This document shows, one piece after another, positions 9,391 through 18,442 of a stretch of DNA of 64,000 nucleotides. The translations under genes and the position numbers were made by a program. The stretch spans positions 179,991 to 243,990 of the forward strand of contig CANQRF010000001.1 of the NCBI GenBank assembly GCA_947626195.1, given 5' to 3'. Source of the DNA: an uncultured Eggerthellaceae bacterium (GTDB taxonomy: Bacteria > Actinomycetota > Coriobacteriia > Coriobacteriales > Eggerthellaceae). The notes below the pieces were generated by a model that ran no database searches, was not told the DNA's origin, and was given only the letters and a program-made list of their open reading frames with translations. Each line of letters starts with the position of its first letter. Within the stretch, counting starts at the first letter, position 1.

Positions 9391-9450
9391 TATATCCGGT
9401 ATTCGGGAAAACTCGGCAAGAAAGCAAAATCTCTTTACCACAGCCTATGC

Positions 9451-9512
9451 TAGTTATCTTCGTATTTGTTGAGGAAGGCGCGGGTGAGCTCGTGTTGCGG
9501 GCGGTGTATCGC
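9451..9512 (-). pseudogene. Remnant of the 3' end of an amino acid ABC transporter ATPase
   Basis: On the minus strand this stretch reads RPQHELTRAFLNKYEDN then stop, matching the C-terminus of the intact ATPase at 11246-12022 (HPQHERTRSFLSKYEEN). The DNA matches as well (9451-9512 against about 11246-11307). Nothing upstream of this tail survives: the AlbA_2 gene's stop codon at 9515 abuts it. It is a scrap of a second transporter operon. Confidence 0.7.
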
Positions 9513-9514
9513 AT

Positions 9515-10963
9515 CTACTGCTCGGCTCGATAATACCGCTGGTTCTTGCTCCGCGGCTTATCGGGCAACGTCATCTTCAGCTTCCCCTCCCTCACGAGGG
9601 GCGCGATGATGTTGCGACTCGCGTATTCCGCGTTCTTGTTGAGCATCTTGCCGATCTCGGCGCGCGTCCGCGGCGTGCTGAGAAAATCCATGAGGTCCGG
9701 CGCCTCTTCCCAAAGCCTCTTGGCGGCGCCGTGCGCCTCCTCGCAGAACGTGTCGGCATCATTGTAGAGGATGACCTTGAACCCTCCCTGTCGGCTTATG
9801 AATACGGGGGGTCTAAGGCCCGCCGTATTCATCTCGTCTCGGATGGTCGGAATGCCCGAATGACGGTTCTCGACAACGCCGAGGATCTCAAGGGCCGAGA
9901 TGAGCGTTGGATTGCGCGTCTGCATATTGATGCGCCCGAGATCCTCGATGTCCTGCCCCCCATAGATCCCGCCGGGGTTCCAGCATTCGAGACGGTCTGA
10001 GAAGATGCTGATCCTTACGGGTGTTCCATTGCAGTAGGGGCCATAATCCCGATGGATGAGGGCGTTTGAGATTATCTCGCGAAGGGCGTTTTCGGGATAT
10101 TCAGGGAAGTCCTTTCGCTTGCCCTCGTGAATCAGAATCCTCGTCTTCGTGTTTCGCTTGATAAATGCCAGCGACGCCTCGATCATCTCGTTGATTGGTC
10201 CTTCGAACCTTTTCGTGTCGGCAAAGCGCTCGGGCGCTTCGTTGCCTGAAAAGTCCTTGCCGGAAACGCTTACCGCCGTGACGCAGAGGTTCGGATAGGA
10301 CTGCTGGGGATATGCGCTCAGGCAGTACATCCCCGCTAACGTCGGCCTGCCCGAGCGCACCATGCCCAAGAGGCTGAGCATCTCGAAACGCTCCCGGCGC
10401 TCCAGCTGGGGCCTATCTTTTCTCGCCGATTTGATGAAGGAGTCGACGCGCTCGTCGTCGAGCATCTCAACGGATGACATCTCGAGCGTCGATACATCAT
10501 CACGACGGCCATGTTTGAAGGCATCGATCTCGTAAAGCTCGGTTGCAGACATATGGAGATCCGCGTCCCCGACCCTGATGAAGCTCCCCTGCGTCAATCC
10601 GGCTGTGCGGCGATAGACGGGACGTTCCGCAAGCGTCCTGCCGGGGATGAACGCCGACATGACGATAGCGCCATCGATCTCCGCTACCGCAATCTCGGGG
10701 CGAACCGGGGGCTCCATTTCCTGACATTGCTCAAAGATCGATTTTTGCAACTTCTGGGCATCGTAGACCCCGACGATCTCGAAGTCTTTCGTTTCGCTCA
10801 GCCCAAAGACGATCGTTCCACCAGCATTTTGGTTGGAGAAGCTTGAAAGCGTCTCATAGAGCTTCGGCGCTCCACGCGAAGCCGACTTCACTTCGATGGT
10901 TTGGCTCTCGTAGTGATTTTTTCGTATCTGCTCTACGAGCGCGCGAAGAGCCTCTTCCGTCAT
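9515..10963 (-). CDS. AlbA_2 / HATPase_c_4 type transcriptional regulator
   Basis: 482 residues. The N-terminus holds the AlbA_2 (Schlafen-type) domain with ESQTIEVKSA and NQNAGGTIVFGLSE, residues about 18-110. Then comes the RecG-like ATP-binding C-terminal module with the marker ENALREIISNALIHRDYG and DRLECWNPGGI. A winged helix ends the protein (STPRTRAEIGKMLNKN). Such proteins are often annotated as putative DNA-binding or helicase-like regulators and their ligands are generally unknown. Directly upstream lies an array of CCGATA/TATCGG elements, suggesting autoregulation. The stop touches an ABC ATPase remnant, so the gene may have been inserted into or recombined with a transporter locus. 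Confidence 0.82.
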   Translation of the reverse strand: MTEEALRALVEQIRKNHYESQTIEVKSASRGAPKLYETLSSFSNQNAGGTIVFGLSETKDFEIVGVYDAQKLQKSIFEQCQEMEPPVRPEIAVAEIDGAIVMSAFIPGRTLAERPVYRRTAGLTQGSFIRVGDADLHMSATELYEIDAFKHGRRDDVSTLEMSSVEMLDDERVDSFIKSARKDRPQLERRERFEMLSLLGMVRSGRPTLAGMYCLSAYPQQSYPNLCVTAVSVSGKDFSGNEAPERFADTKRFEGPINEMIEASLAFIKRNTKTRILIHEGKRKDFPEYPENALREIISNALIHRDYGPYCNGTPVRISIFSDRLECWNPGGIYGGQDIEDLGRINMQTRNPTLISALEILGVVENRHSGIPTIRDEMNTAGLRPPVFISRQGGFKVILYNDADTFCEEAHGAAKRLWEEAPDLMDFLSTPRTRAEIGKMLNKNAEYASRNIIAPLVREGKLKMTLPDKPRSKNQRYYRAEQ

Positions 10964-10979
10964 GGCAGTCTCGATTCTT

Positions 10980-11102
10980 TATCGGTAATTCTCTTTCTCC
11001 GATATTTTATCCGATAATTTGCAAAATATCCGAGGTTTATAACAATTATCAGAGATTTTCGCGATATTTTACCGATATCTGGTTTCGTTTACCGATATCG
11101 GT
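10980..11102. promoter_or_regulatory. CCGATA/TATCGG operator-like array upstream of the AlbA_2 gene
   Basis: Within 123 bp there is a perfect palindrome ACCGATATCGGT (11091-11102), a near copy ACCGATATCTGGT from 11071, and half sites TATCGG (10980-10985), CCGATA (10999-11004 and 11011-11016), plus weaker TATCCG and TATCAG copies. The array starts 17 bp before the AlbA_2 start codon and runs away from it. The pattern is that of a cooperative operator, probably for the gene's own winged-helix product. Confidence 0.7.
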
Positions 11103-11245
11103 TATTTCGCAATGAGGCGTTTTTAATGAAGAGATGTCTTCTGCAGCCGACGGCTATGACACCTGCGACAGAAAAACCACCGAAGAAGTGAGCTTTCTCC
11201 GCCCGCCTCTTCGGCCTCGGAAAATAGGGATATTCTTTTACCATC

Positions 11246-12022
11246 CTAGTTTTCTTCGTATTTGCTGAGGAAGGAGCGGGTGCGCTCGTGCTGCGGGTGG
11301 TTGATGACGTCTGCCGCACGGCCCGATTCCACCACCATACCGCCGTCCATGAAGATGAGATGGTCGGCAACGTCGCGCGCAAAGCCCATCTCATGCGTGA
11401 CGATCACCATCGTCATCTTCTCGGCGGCAAGCTCGCGGATGACCTTCAGCACCTCTTGCGTGAGCTCCGGATCGAGCGCGCTCGTCGGCTCGTCGAAATA
11501 GAGCACCTGCGGATGCAGGGCCAAGGCACGCGCGATCGCGACGCGCTGCTGCTGCCCGCCGGAAAGCTCGCAGGGCACCATGTTTTCCTTGCCCGCAAGC
11601 CCCATCTTCGCGAGCAGCTGACGCGCCTCTTCCTCCGCCTCGGCGGGATTGCGCTTCTGAACGACGATCGGCGCATCGATGATGTTTTTCATCACCGTGT
11701 AATGCGGGAACAAATTGAAGTTCTGGAACACGAGGCCGAATCGCGTCTTCGCCTGCTTAAGAACGTCCTTGCCCCCATAGATCGCCCTTCCCGATGCGTC
11801 GGTGGAGCAGACGACGAGATCGCCATAGCTTAAGTTCCCGGCGTCAAGAGTTTCGAGGAGGGTCAGGCAACGGAGCAACGTCGATTTGCCGCCCCCTGAC
11901 GGGCCGATGATCGCGAGCACGTCGCCTTGGTTCACCTGCAACGAGATGTCCTTCAGCACGACGTTCTCGCCAAAGCTCTTGCGAGCGTTCTTCAGCGTGA
12001 CGACCGCAGCATTATCAGTCAT
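11246..12022 (-). CDS. Polar amino acid ABC transporter ATP-binding protein
   Basis: 258-residue ATPase of the PAAT family (GlnQ-like), cytoplasmic, powering uptake of a polar amino acid. Walker A GPSGGGKST is at about 40-48, ABC signature LSGGQQQR at 153-160, Walker B LYFDEP at 174-179, with the D-loop SALDPE and switch HEMGFARDV. It overlaps the upstream permease gene by 8 bp. It is the last of three genes (binding protein, permease, ATPase). Its extreme 3' end is duplicated as a remnant at 9451-9512, on the far side of the AlbA_2 gene. Confidence 0.93.
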   Translation of the reverse strand: MTDNAAVVTLKNARKSFGENVVLKDISLQVNQGDVLAIIGPSGGGKSTLLRCLTLLETLDAGNLSYGDLVVCSTDASGRAIYGGKDVLKQAKTRFGLVFQNFNLFPHYTVMKNIIDAPIVVQKRNPAEAEEEARQLLAKMGLAGKENMVPCELSGGQQQRVAIARALALHPQVLYFDEPTSALDPELTQEVLKVIRELAAEKMTMVIVTHEMGFARDVADHLIFMDGGMVVESGRAADVINHPQHERTRSFLSKYEEN

Positions 12023-12668
12023 GGTAGTAATCCAGTTTCTTCTCGAGGTGCGTAAGGAGGATTTCGATGACGAAGCAGATGACCCAGTAGATCACGCCTG
12101 CAAGCAGATACGGAATCATCGAGACCTCGCTTGCCGCCAGAATCTTCGCCTCGTTGAACATCTCCAGTAGGCCGAGGACGAACGCGAGCGAGGTGTCTTT
12201 CACCAACGTGATGATCTCGTTGCCCATAGCGGGGACGATCCGCTTGATGACCTGCGGCAACACGATGCGCATAAACGTCTGCGAATGCGAATAGCCCAAA
12301 ACGTTCGCCGCTTCGTACTGCCCGCGCGGGATGGATTGGATGCCGCTGCGGTAGATTTCCGCAAAATAGGCGGCGTAGTTGATGATGAAGCCGATGCCGC
12401 AGGCGTAATACTTCCAATCGGTTCCCAGCTGGATGCCGAACAGATAGTACGGGCCGAACATGATCGCCATCAGCTGAAGCATGAGCGGCGTGCCCCGCAT
12501 GATGGAGATGTAGATGCGCATAAGCCACTGCAGGGGCTTGAAGCGGCTCATCCGCCCTAATGCGACAAGAATGCCCAACGGCAAGGCGCCGATGAGCGTC
12601 ACTGCAAAGATCTCGATCGTTAGCAGAAAGCCCTGCATCAGCAGGCCCAGCATAACCCCAAAATCCAC
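12015..12668 (-). CDS. Polar amino acid ABC transporter permease
   Basis: 217-residue inner-membrane permease of the HisMQ / PAAT type with about five hydrophobic helices. The cytoplasmic coupling (EAA) loop is visible as YEAANVLGYSHSQTFMRIVL followed by PQVIKRIVPAMGNE. The start is GTG at 12668 after AGGAAAAGG. It overlaps the ATPase gene by 8 bp and lies 94 bp downstream of the binding-protein gene, with a hairpin in between. With one permease gene only, the transporter is probably a permease homodimer. Confidence 0.92.
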   Translation of the reverse strand: MDFGVMLGLLMQGFLLTIEIFAVTLIGALPLGILVALGRMSRFKPLQWLMRIYISIMRGTPLMLQLMAIMFGPYYLFGIQLGTDWKYYACGIGFIINYAAYFAEIYRSGIQSIPRGQYEAANVLGYSHSQTFMRIVLPQVIKRIVPAMGNEIITLVKDTSLAFVLGLLEMFNEAKILAASEVSMIPYLLAGVIYWVICFVIEILLTHLEKKLDYYHD

Positions 12669-12684
12669 GCCTTTTCCTCTCTAA

Positions 12685-12718
12685 AATGGGCGAGGCCGAT
12701 TAAACCGCCCCGCCCATT
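12685..12718 (-). terminator. Intercistronic hairpin between binding-protein and permease genes
   Basis: An 8-bp stem (12685-12692 with 12711-12718, with further G-C pairs inside) lies between the two genes, followed on the minus strand by TTTTAG. It probably gives partial termination or protects the upstream mRNA, so that binding protein exceeds permease. Confidence 0.55.
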
Positions 12719-12762
12719 GCAAAACCCATGTTTAATGCCAAACGAACGATAAGTCTGAAATG

Positions 12763-13611
12763 CTAGTCGACGAGCACCCAGTTCTCGATGGAAACGCCAT
12801 AGTCGGCATAGTTGTTGAGAATCTTCTCGACGGTGCCATCGGCATACATTTCCTTGAGGGTCTTCGTGATTTGCTCGGCGCAATCCGTGTCGCCCTTCTT
12901 GAAGCCGACCGCGTAGTGCTCAGAGGAGAGCGCACGGTCGAGCTGCACGTAGGTGTCCGGATTCGCCGCAAGTTGGTATTGTGCGATGGAGAGGTCGCAC
13001 GCCACCGCGTCGACCATGCCGGATTCCATCTGCATGAAGGCGTTGTTGTAGTCGCTCAGCTGCTGGAGCTCCTTGAATGTGTCAGCTACGTCTTTCATGT
13101 CGCCTTCGAGCACATCAAGCGCGGCGGAATCGACCTGCGTGGCAACGATCTTGCCCTCGAGGTCCTCGATGCCCTTGATGCCGCTATCGGCCCTCACGAC
13201 GACGACCTGCTCGTTGAGCATGTAGGGCTCGCTGAACGTGTAGTCATCCTCGCGGCCTTCCATCGTGAAGCCGTTCCAGAGGCAGTTGATGCTGCCGGAA
13301 TCGATAAGCGCATCTTTCGCGTCCCAATCGATGGGCTCAAGCTGCACTTCCCAGCCAAGACGGCTCGCCGCCTCGGTGGCAAGGTCGATGTCGACGCCGG
13401 TGTAGCTGCCGTCTTCGGCCTGGAAGCCGTAGGGCGGATAGCCCGCATCGAAGCCAACGATCAACACGCCCGTTGACGCAGCATCGGTGCCAGCGGTGGC
13501 GGCCGTGTTGTCCGCGCTTTCCTGAGAGCTGCTCGAGCAACCTGCGATCATCAAGACCGAAAGGCACAGCGCTGCAAAGGCGGCGCTCAATGCAAGTAAC
13601 TTTCTTTTCAT
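12763..13611 (-). CDS. Amino acid ABC transporter substrate-binding lipoprotein
   Basis: Extracytoplasmic binding protein of family 3 (SBP_bac_3). The ATG at 13611 (MKRKLL) is chosen because GGAGG stands 4 nt upstream; a longer frame reaches 13662. This gives 283 residues. The signal peptide ends in a lipobox, LMIAGC, followed by a Ser-rich linker, so the protein should be membrane-tethered. The mature domain begins VLIVGFDAGYPPYGFQAEDG, with SYTGVDIDLA typical of the family, and continues with INCLWNGFTMEGRE. First gene of the transporter operon. The bound amino acid cannot be assigned from sequence. Confidence 0.92.
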   Translation of the reverse strand: MKRKLLALSAAFAALCLSVLMIAGCSSSSQESADNTAATAGTDAASTGVLIVGFDAGYPPYGFQAEDGSYTGVDIDLATEAASRLGWEVQLEPIDWDAKDALIDSGSINCLWNGFTMEGREDDYTFSEPYMLNEQVVVVRADSGIKGIEDLEGKIVATQVDSAALDVLEGDMKDVADTFKELQQLSDYNNAFMQMESGMVDAVACDLSIAQYQLAANPDTYVQLDRALSSEHYAVGFKKGDTDCAEQITKTLKEMYADGTVEKILNNYADYGVSIENWVLVD

Positions 13612-13738
13612 CATTCCTCCCATGAGTGATCTCCGTTTCGCCCGCGCAAAGAGCGCAAGCACTTTAGTACGCTAAAGCGCCCCAAAGTATAGCACGTCTT
13701 TTCCTTTTGGGAAGAGCCAGCTTATGAGCGGGGAAAAG

Positions 13739-15025
13739 TTATTCTTTCTTTTCGTCTGCCTCCGCGGGTTTCCTTTCGCCAGTTTCCGTGGGTTTCTTCT
13801 CTTCCGACTCCGCAGGCTTTTTCTCGTCTGTCGCGGCAGTTTTCTTCGGCGCAAGCTTCTTTCCGCGACGGGGGATCTCGGTGAGGCGCGGCTCAAAGTC
13901 GAAGAGATCGCTTGTCTTCACCGTCGATGAAACCGTGATGCACTTGCGCATGCACACATCGGCGCAAAGGTTGCACTGCACGCAATCGGCTGCGGAGAAC
14001 TCCAGATAGCGCGGGGATTTGTCCTCGTCGCGGCGGCGACGCTCCACCGCGTTTTTCGGCGTCGGCTTGCTCTCGTCGGTGTCGACTATCGCTCGGGTCG
14101 GGCAAAAGCGCGCGCACATGCCGCAACCGTTGCAGGTTTCGTTCTCTATCGTCACCTCGCCAAACACCCTGGTGTCCAGCGTTTCGACCACCGGAGCGCC
14201 CATCTCATAGAGCTGGTCGAGAATCTGCAGGTTACGTGTGGCATCGAAGGGCTTCGTGCGATCGACCGGCTCGACGCCAAGGCGCTCGCGAAGTATCTCC
14301 TCCTGCGTCTTTCCCTTGATGTTCAGGCGCTGCTCGATCATGCGGCTCGCCACCGTCTGCCCGAAGTTTTTCGCGGCGCCCCCCGCTCCCGTGAAAAAGC
14401 CGCGACGTGCGACGCCCACCGCATGCCGCATGTCTTTTTCGGCAACGTCCTCGGGAAATTCCGACATGCGCTCGATCGGCGTCTCGACGCCCTGCATGGC
14501 AAGAAGGTCGCGGGCGTTTCGCACCGTGGCATCGATGGCGGGGTTCACGCGCTTGTATTTGCAGGTCTTGCAGGTGCCATCGACGAGCGCGATCTTTTCC
14601 ACACCTTCGGCAACTAAATCAACCAGCAAGGTCTCGGTGATGCGCCCCAAGCACGGCACCGTGGAATATTTCTCGGGGACGCCCGTACGCCGTGCGGCCA
14701 TGCGCGCGCAGGCGATCACCGCTTGGTTGTCGGCTGCCACCCGCGTGCGTTCGAGCTCGTCGTAAAGCTCCATGAAATCGGGCTCCAGCGGCACGAAAAC
14801 GCTGGTCGGGCAAACGGCAACGCAGGCGCCGCAGGATACGCACGCGTCCACATCGACGATCACCTCGCTGTTTTTGATCGTGATCGCATCGGCGATGCAC
14901 ACGTCAACGCACTTCGTGCACGTCGAGCGGCGATGGCGCACCTTCGTGCAGCGGCTCGCAATCGGCAGCACCGCCTTTGTCTTGAGCGTCTTCGCCAGCT
15001 CGAGAATCTCGTTTATGGTCGGCAT
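13739..15025 (-). CDS. Multi-cluster 4Fe-4S ferredoxin-like protein with Lys/Glu/Pro tail
   Basis: 428-residue cytoplasmic iron-sulfur protein. Four cysteine groups are visible: Cys36/39/43 with Cys26, Cys62/65/68/72 (CVSCGACVAVCP), a third CNGCGMCARFCP and a fourth CVQCNLCADVCMRKC. A CKTCKYK motif lies between the pairs. The last 43 residues are a low-complexity tail with three EKKPxEx-type repeats. It should carry several clusters and shuttle electrons, perhaps as a redox-enzyme subunit whose partner is not adjacent. A FFTGAGGAAKNF stretch in the middle recalls signal-peptide sequences but is internal. It follows a hexaheme cytochrome gene on the same strand, separated by 277 bp with two hairpins. 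Confidence 0.8.
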   Translation of the reverse strand: MPTINEILELAKTLKTKAVLPIASRCTKVRHRRSTCTKCVDVCIADAITIKNSEVIVDVDACVSCGACVAVCPTSVFVPLEPDFMELYDELERTRVAADNQAVIACARMAARRTGVPEKYSTVPCLGRITETLLVDLVAEGVEKIALVDGTCKTCKYKRVNPAIDATVRNARDLLAMQGVETPIERMSEFPEDVAEKDMRHAVGVARRGFFTGAGGAAKNFGQTVASRMIEQRLNIKGKTQEEILRERLGVEPVDRTKPFDATRNLQILDQLYEMGAPVVETLDTRVFGEVTIENETCNGCGMCARFCPTRAIVDTDESKPTPKNAVERRRRDEDKSPRYLEFSAADCVQCNLCADVCMRKCITVSSTVKTSDLFDFEPRLTEIPRRGKKLAPKKTAATDEKKPAESEEKKPTETGERKPAEADEKKE

Positions 15026-15148
15026 GCGCCGCCTCTTCCCATCGTCTCAGGCCAACCTTCCAAAGCGGCCATCCCGTTTTATGTGAGGCCATTATACCCG
15101 CTCCAATCGAATAGGAAATACGGCCCTGGTGAGCGCGCTTATATTAAA

Positions 15149-15204
15149 GAACCGCCTGCGGGAGGTGCTCGGGGGATGTCCGAAGGCTCTCACGCGGGCG
15201 GTTC
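15149..15204 (-). terminator. Large hairpin between cytochrome and ferredoxin genes
   Basis: The arms GAACCGCCTGCG (15149-15160) and 15193-15204 pair over 12 bp, including one G-T pair, around a GC-rich 32-nt loop. On the minus strand it is followed by TTTAATAT. It is the second of two strong hairpins downstream of the cytochrome gene and may be a terminator or a structured leader for the ferredoxin gene. Confidence 0.5.
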
Positions 15205-15249
15205 GCAAGGAGGGGGATCTTGTCGGGCTTATCGGTTAGAGCTTGATGC

Positions 15250-15286
15250 GCCGGCGGGCAGCGTCCTTTCGGGCCTGCCCGCCGGC
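15250..15286 (-). terminator. GC-rich hairpin after the cytochrome gene
   Basis: A perfect 12-bp stem (15250-15261 with 15275-15286) lies 16 bp beyond the cytochrome stop codon. It lacks a clear U-tract, so it may be a terminator or an mRNA 3' end stabiliser. Confidence 0.6.
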
Positions 15287-15302
15287 TTGCTCTCGCTTGC
15301 CC

Positions 15303-15911
15303 TTAGTCGTGGCAGGTGCCGCACTCGTAGACGCCAGCATGGTGGCACCCCAGGCAGGTGCTCTGCGCGGACTCCTCCACGGTGTCGGTGCTGTGCATCG
15401 TGTGGCAGTCGGCGCAGAGGATCGTCTCGTGGTCTGGGCTCGTCGTCGGCAGGTCGTGCGGGTTCACCGTCGTTCCCTCGGAGTCGGTGAGCGCGGTGAC
15501 AGATGCGGTGGCCTCGGGTGTGTAGTCCGCCTCATGGCATGAAAGGCACGTCTCCTTGGCCACCTCCGTCTTCTTCAGGCGCTTGGCGCCCTTGGTGTCG
15601 GAGGCCGTCACCTTCGAGTGCACGTCGGTGAGCGTTCCTGTGTCGGTGTGGCACTCGGTACACTGCATGTCGGAGTGGCCGTTTGCGAGAAGGTACGCCG
15701 CATCGGTGAGGGATGAGTGCTCGGTCGCATGGCACATCGAGCAGTCGGTGTCTGGGCTCCAGTTGATCGGCTGATCGGATGCAGCCGCGCTGGCATCAGA
15801 CTGAGCGCTGGGCGCATCGGAGCTGCTCTGCACCTGGGGCGACCCGCATGCGCATATTCCCAATATCATCAGCATCGCGACGACGATGCCTAAGGTTAAT
15901 TTCTTCTTCAC
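15303..15911 (-). CDS. Hexaheme c-type cytochrome lipoprotein
   Basis: About 202 residues from a GTG at 15911 (GGGGAG upstream); a longer frame begins at 15968. A signal peptide ends at the lipobox LGICAC, so the protein should be anchored outside the cytoplasmic membrane. Six CxxCH heme motifs follow: CSMCH, CTECH, CLSCH, CADCH, CLGCH and CGTCH, the last two only a few residues apart. The spacing resembles small tetra- to hexaheme cytochromes that pass electrons from quinol dehydrogenases to periplasmic flavin reductases. The flavin reductase at 16097-17803 lies directly upstream on the same strand, 186 bp away, and is the natural partner. Confidence 0.87.
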   Translation of the reverse strand: MKKKLTLGIVVAMLMILGICACGSPQVQSSSDAPSAQSDASAAASDQPINWSPDTDCSMCHATEHSSLTDAAYLLANGHSDMQCTECHTDTGTLTDVHSKVTASDTKGAKRLKKTEVAKETCLSCHEADYTPEATASVTALTDSEGTTVNPHDLPTTSPDHETILCADCHTMHSTDTVEESAQSTCLGCHHAGVYECGTCHD

Positions 15912-16096
15912 CGGTCTCCCCATCCCTTTCTTTCGTACAACTTGATTGTGGCTACGAGATCGTGGCAACTTGTTTGCGGTGTCACCTTTTTAGTTCTTGC
16001 AGGAGGGGCTAAGTATCAGAGGCGATTCTGGTACAGTCCCTCCTGTCTTTTTATGGCAGGGCCACACGATTAAGCAGGTCGGACCCTCCGCCATGC

Positions 16097-17833
16097 TTAC
16101 GCCTCCCAAGACTCCAAAGTTGCGATGTGATTTGCAGCGATATAACCGACGACAAAGCCATTTGCGGCTGTCGCACCACCCCAACCATATCCTCGACCAA
16201 GCGGATTCGCAATACAATTTGAGCCGGCATAGAGGCGCGGAATTATCTCACCATTATTATTGATGACCTGAGCATTTCCATTTATTTTGATACCACCCTT
16301 GGTTTGCATCATGCCCGGATATACCTCGACGACATAAAAAGGTCCGGTCTCAACAGGCGCAAGACATGGATTCGGAATTTCTCCATTTTGGAATCGTTGA
16401 ATATCACTATTCGTATAACGATCCCAAGAGTTAACGCCACGGTTATAATCGGGATCAATGCCCTGTGCGGCGTTTTCATTAAAACGCTCGATGGTTGCCA
16501 TGAGATTCTCTTTGTCGATACCCATTCCATCGGCGAGCTCTTCCAAAGTATCAAACTTCTTCACATGAGAAGGAACTTCAGCTCCTTCGACGGTCATCTT
16601 CTGAGGAACGGCCATTTTTCCCAAGTTGCCCGTGTAATTACTATCGGCTATGAGATAGGCGGGGACGTTGCGCCATTCATGAAATCCTGTATCAAAAAGC
16701 TCGCAATTGCGTCCCCAATCGTCATAGCTGACAGACTCGCAGCCGAAACGCTCACCATGTTTGTTCACCACAATCGAACTTGCACGTCCCAATTGATTAA
16801 TAGCTTCCATGGTGGCATTAGCCTGTTCTGACATCATCGTTTGGCCATCGTCATCCTCAACATGGCAAACTTGATACTGCACCTCGTCGCCCGTCTTGAT
16901 GAAAGCCATTCGATAGCATTCACTCATATTACGAAGCGCAGCTCCAACATTTGCTGCCATCGCATGCCCATCGCCCGTATTAGTATCGATCGCAAACGTT
17001 GCGTAGACAGGGCCGCGAAGATTTGTTTTTACCATTTCCTCATTATGGTCAAAACCGCCGGTTCCCAAAATGACAGCATAGCGTGCCTTGATCGCAATAG
17101 TTCCATCAGGCGAATCTGCATACACACCGACAACTTCGCCATTGCCGAGCAGCGGATCTCCCTTATAAATGAGGCTAGTTGCGGGAGTTCCCATCATAAC
17201 CTCCACATTGCGCTCTTCAAGGGCTTCGGTAAAGTACTGCATCCATGCTCGTCCCGTTGTCTTGCCGTCGCTAGTTGGCTCACAAGCAACATGCATTCCA
17301 ATGTTCGAATAATCTTTTTCAAGACATGAGCACGCGGTATAGAGCGCAAATCCTGGGGTATCGCTCGATTGAGGATAGGTAATCGGAATATTACACTCGT
17401 CACTCAGGTAGTCGATAGCCGGAACATAATTATCAAGCATTGCCTCCATAACTTCTTCTTGGCCCATACCATCAGCAGTTTCGAGCATATATTGTTTGAG
17501 AAGATCGCGTGGTACTTCGGGCTTGCCCATCTCAAGAGCAATCGTGCTATTCGGGCACGAACACCCACCACCAAACCAGGTTGTCGTTCCGCCGAAATGT
17601 GTCGGGTGTTTCTCCAATATAAGGACTTCAAGACCATTATCGGCTGCGCGCAAAGCAGCTGGCAGAATACTTCCGCTGCCAACCACCACAACATCAACTT
17701 CACGATCCCATTTCTCAGGCAAACCCGACGCTGCGGGAGCTGCCTGCGCACTCGAATCAGATTGTGAACTTTGCACACAGCCGGTAAGCCCCAGTCCGCT
17801 CAAGGCGAGAGCCGCTGTGCCAACCGCACTTCC
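16097..17833 (-). pseudogene. FAD-dependent reductase missing its Tat signal start (5' truncated)
   Basis: Fumarate-reductase-fold flavoprotein. The frame is intact from GSAVGTAALALSGLGLTGC, the end of a Tat lipoprotein signal, through the FAD motif VVVVGSGSILPAALRAADNG to the C-terminal stop at 16097. Upstream of residue Gly (17833) the same frame meets TAA and TGA within five codons, and no RRxFLK motif can be found, so the gene has lost its start. Only a TTG at 17803 inside the signal peptide is available. The middle motif is HGERFGCESVSYDDWG, in which the usual Asn before Glu is Cys. A cytochrome gene follows. Probably non-functional, or cytoplasmic if translated. The loss coincides with truncation of the divergent LuxR gene. 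Confidence 0.75.
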
Positions 17834-17841
17834 TTATTCTC

Positions 17842-18432
17842 ATGCTCGTTTTACCGCCTAATCAACCCATACTGTCCAGTGTCGTTTTTGCAGGCAGCCG
17901 TCTCTTGTTTGCATTTGCTTCTATGTCGATCATTTGGTATGGCTCATTAAGGACCACTCAATCGGGTTTTCGCTTCGCCTGTATCTTTTTAGGTCTTCTG
18001 TTTTTCTGCTGCTGGCTGACCGGATTTATTTGTTCGTTCTTACCTCTTTTCAGCACAAGCGCTCTCATTATTTCAACCATTCTCCTGACAGTCTCGCTGA
18101 TGATGGCATGGATATCAGATTTATCGCTCGCACCAAAATCAGTGGTTTTGGACGATTCCGCCAATATTTTGAATAAAAGCGAAGCCCGCAAATCGGATCT
18201 CATCAGCATCTGCCGTTCAGTTGCAGACAAATATAGTTTAACCGAACGCGAATTCGACGTGCTTTGTCTTTTAAGTAGGGGTAATTCCCTGAAGAGCATT
18301 TCAGAGAAACTGGTTGTTTCTGAAAATACCGTCAAGTCGCATCGACGCCGCATTTACATGAAGCTCGGCATAAACTCACGCCAAAGCCTTATAGACCTGA
18401 TTGATAGAGAACAAGACCGCATTTCACAATAA
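17842..18432 (+). pseudogene. LuxR-family membrane regulator, N-terminal two thirds missing
   Basis: 196 residues. The C-terminal LuxR helix-turn-helix is intact (about 131-187, LTEREFDVLCLLSRGNSLKS). Ahead of it only about three or four hydrophobic helices remain (FAGSRLLFAFASMSIIWYGS and following). These align with the last part of the twelve-helix domain of the 7864-9390 protein (VAGTNMAFTIASMLMVFTSI), so roughly the first 280-300 residues are gone. The reading frame upstream of the ATG is the antisense of the flavin reductase's signal region and then stops. No ribosome site precedes the ATG. Because the DNA-binding part survives, a constitutive activity cannot be excluded if it is expressed. 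Confidence 0.75.
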
Positions 18433-18442
18433 GGAACAAATC

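Noticed and set aside
15149..15204. Possible T-box leader, riboswitch or SRP RNA
   Set aside because: No T-box AGGGTGG core and no SRP apical loop; the real SRP RNA is at 24542-24654. Kept only as a hairpin.
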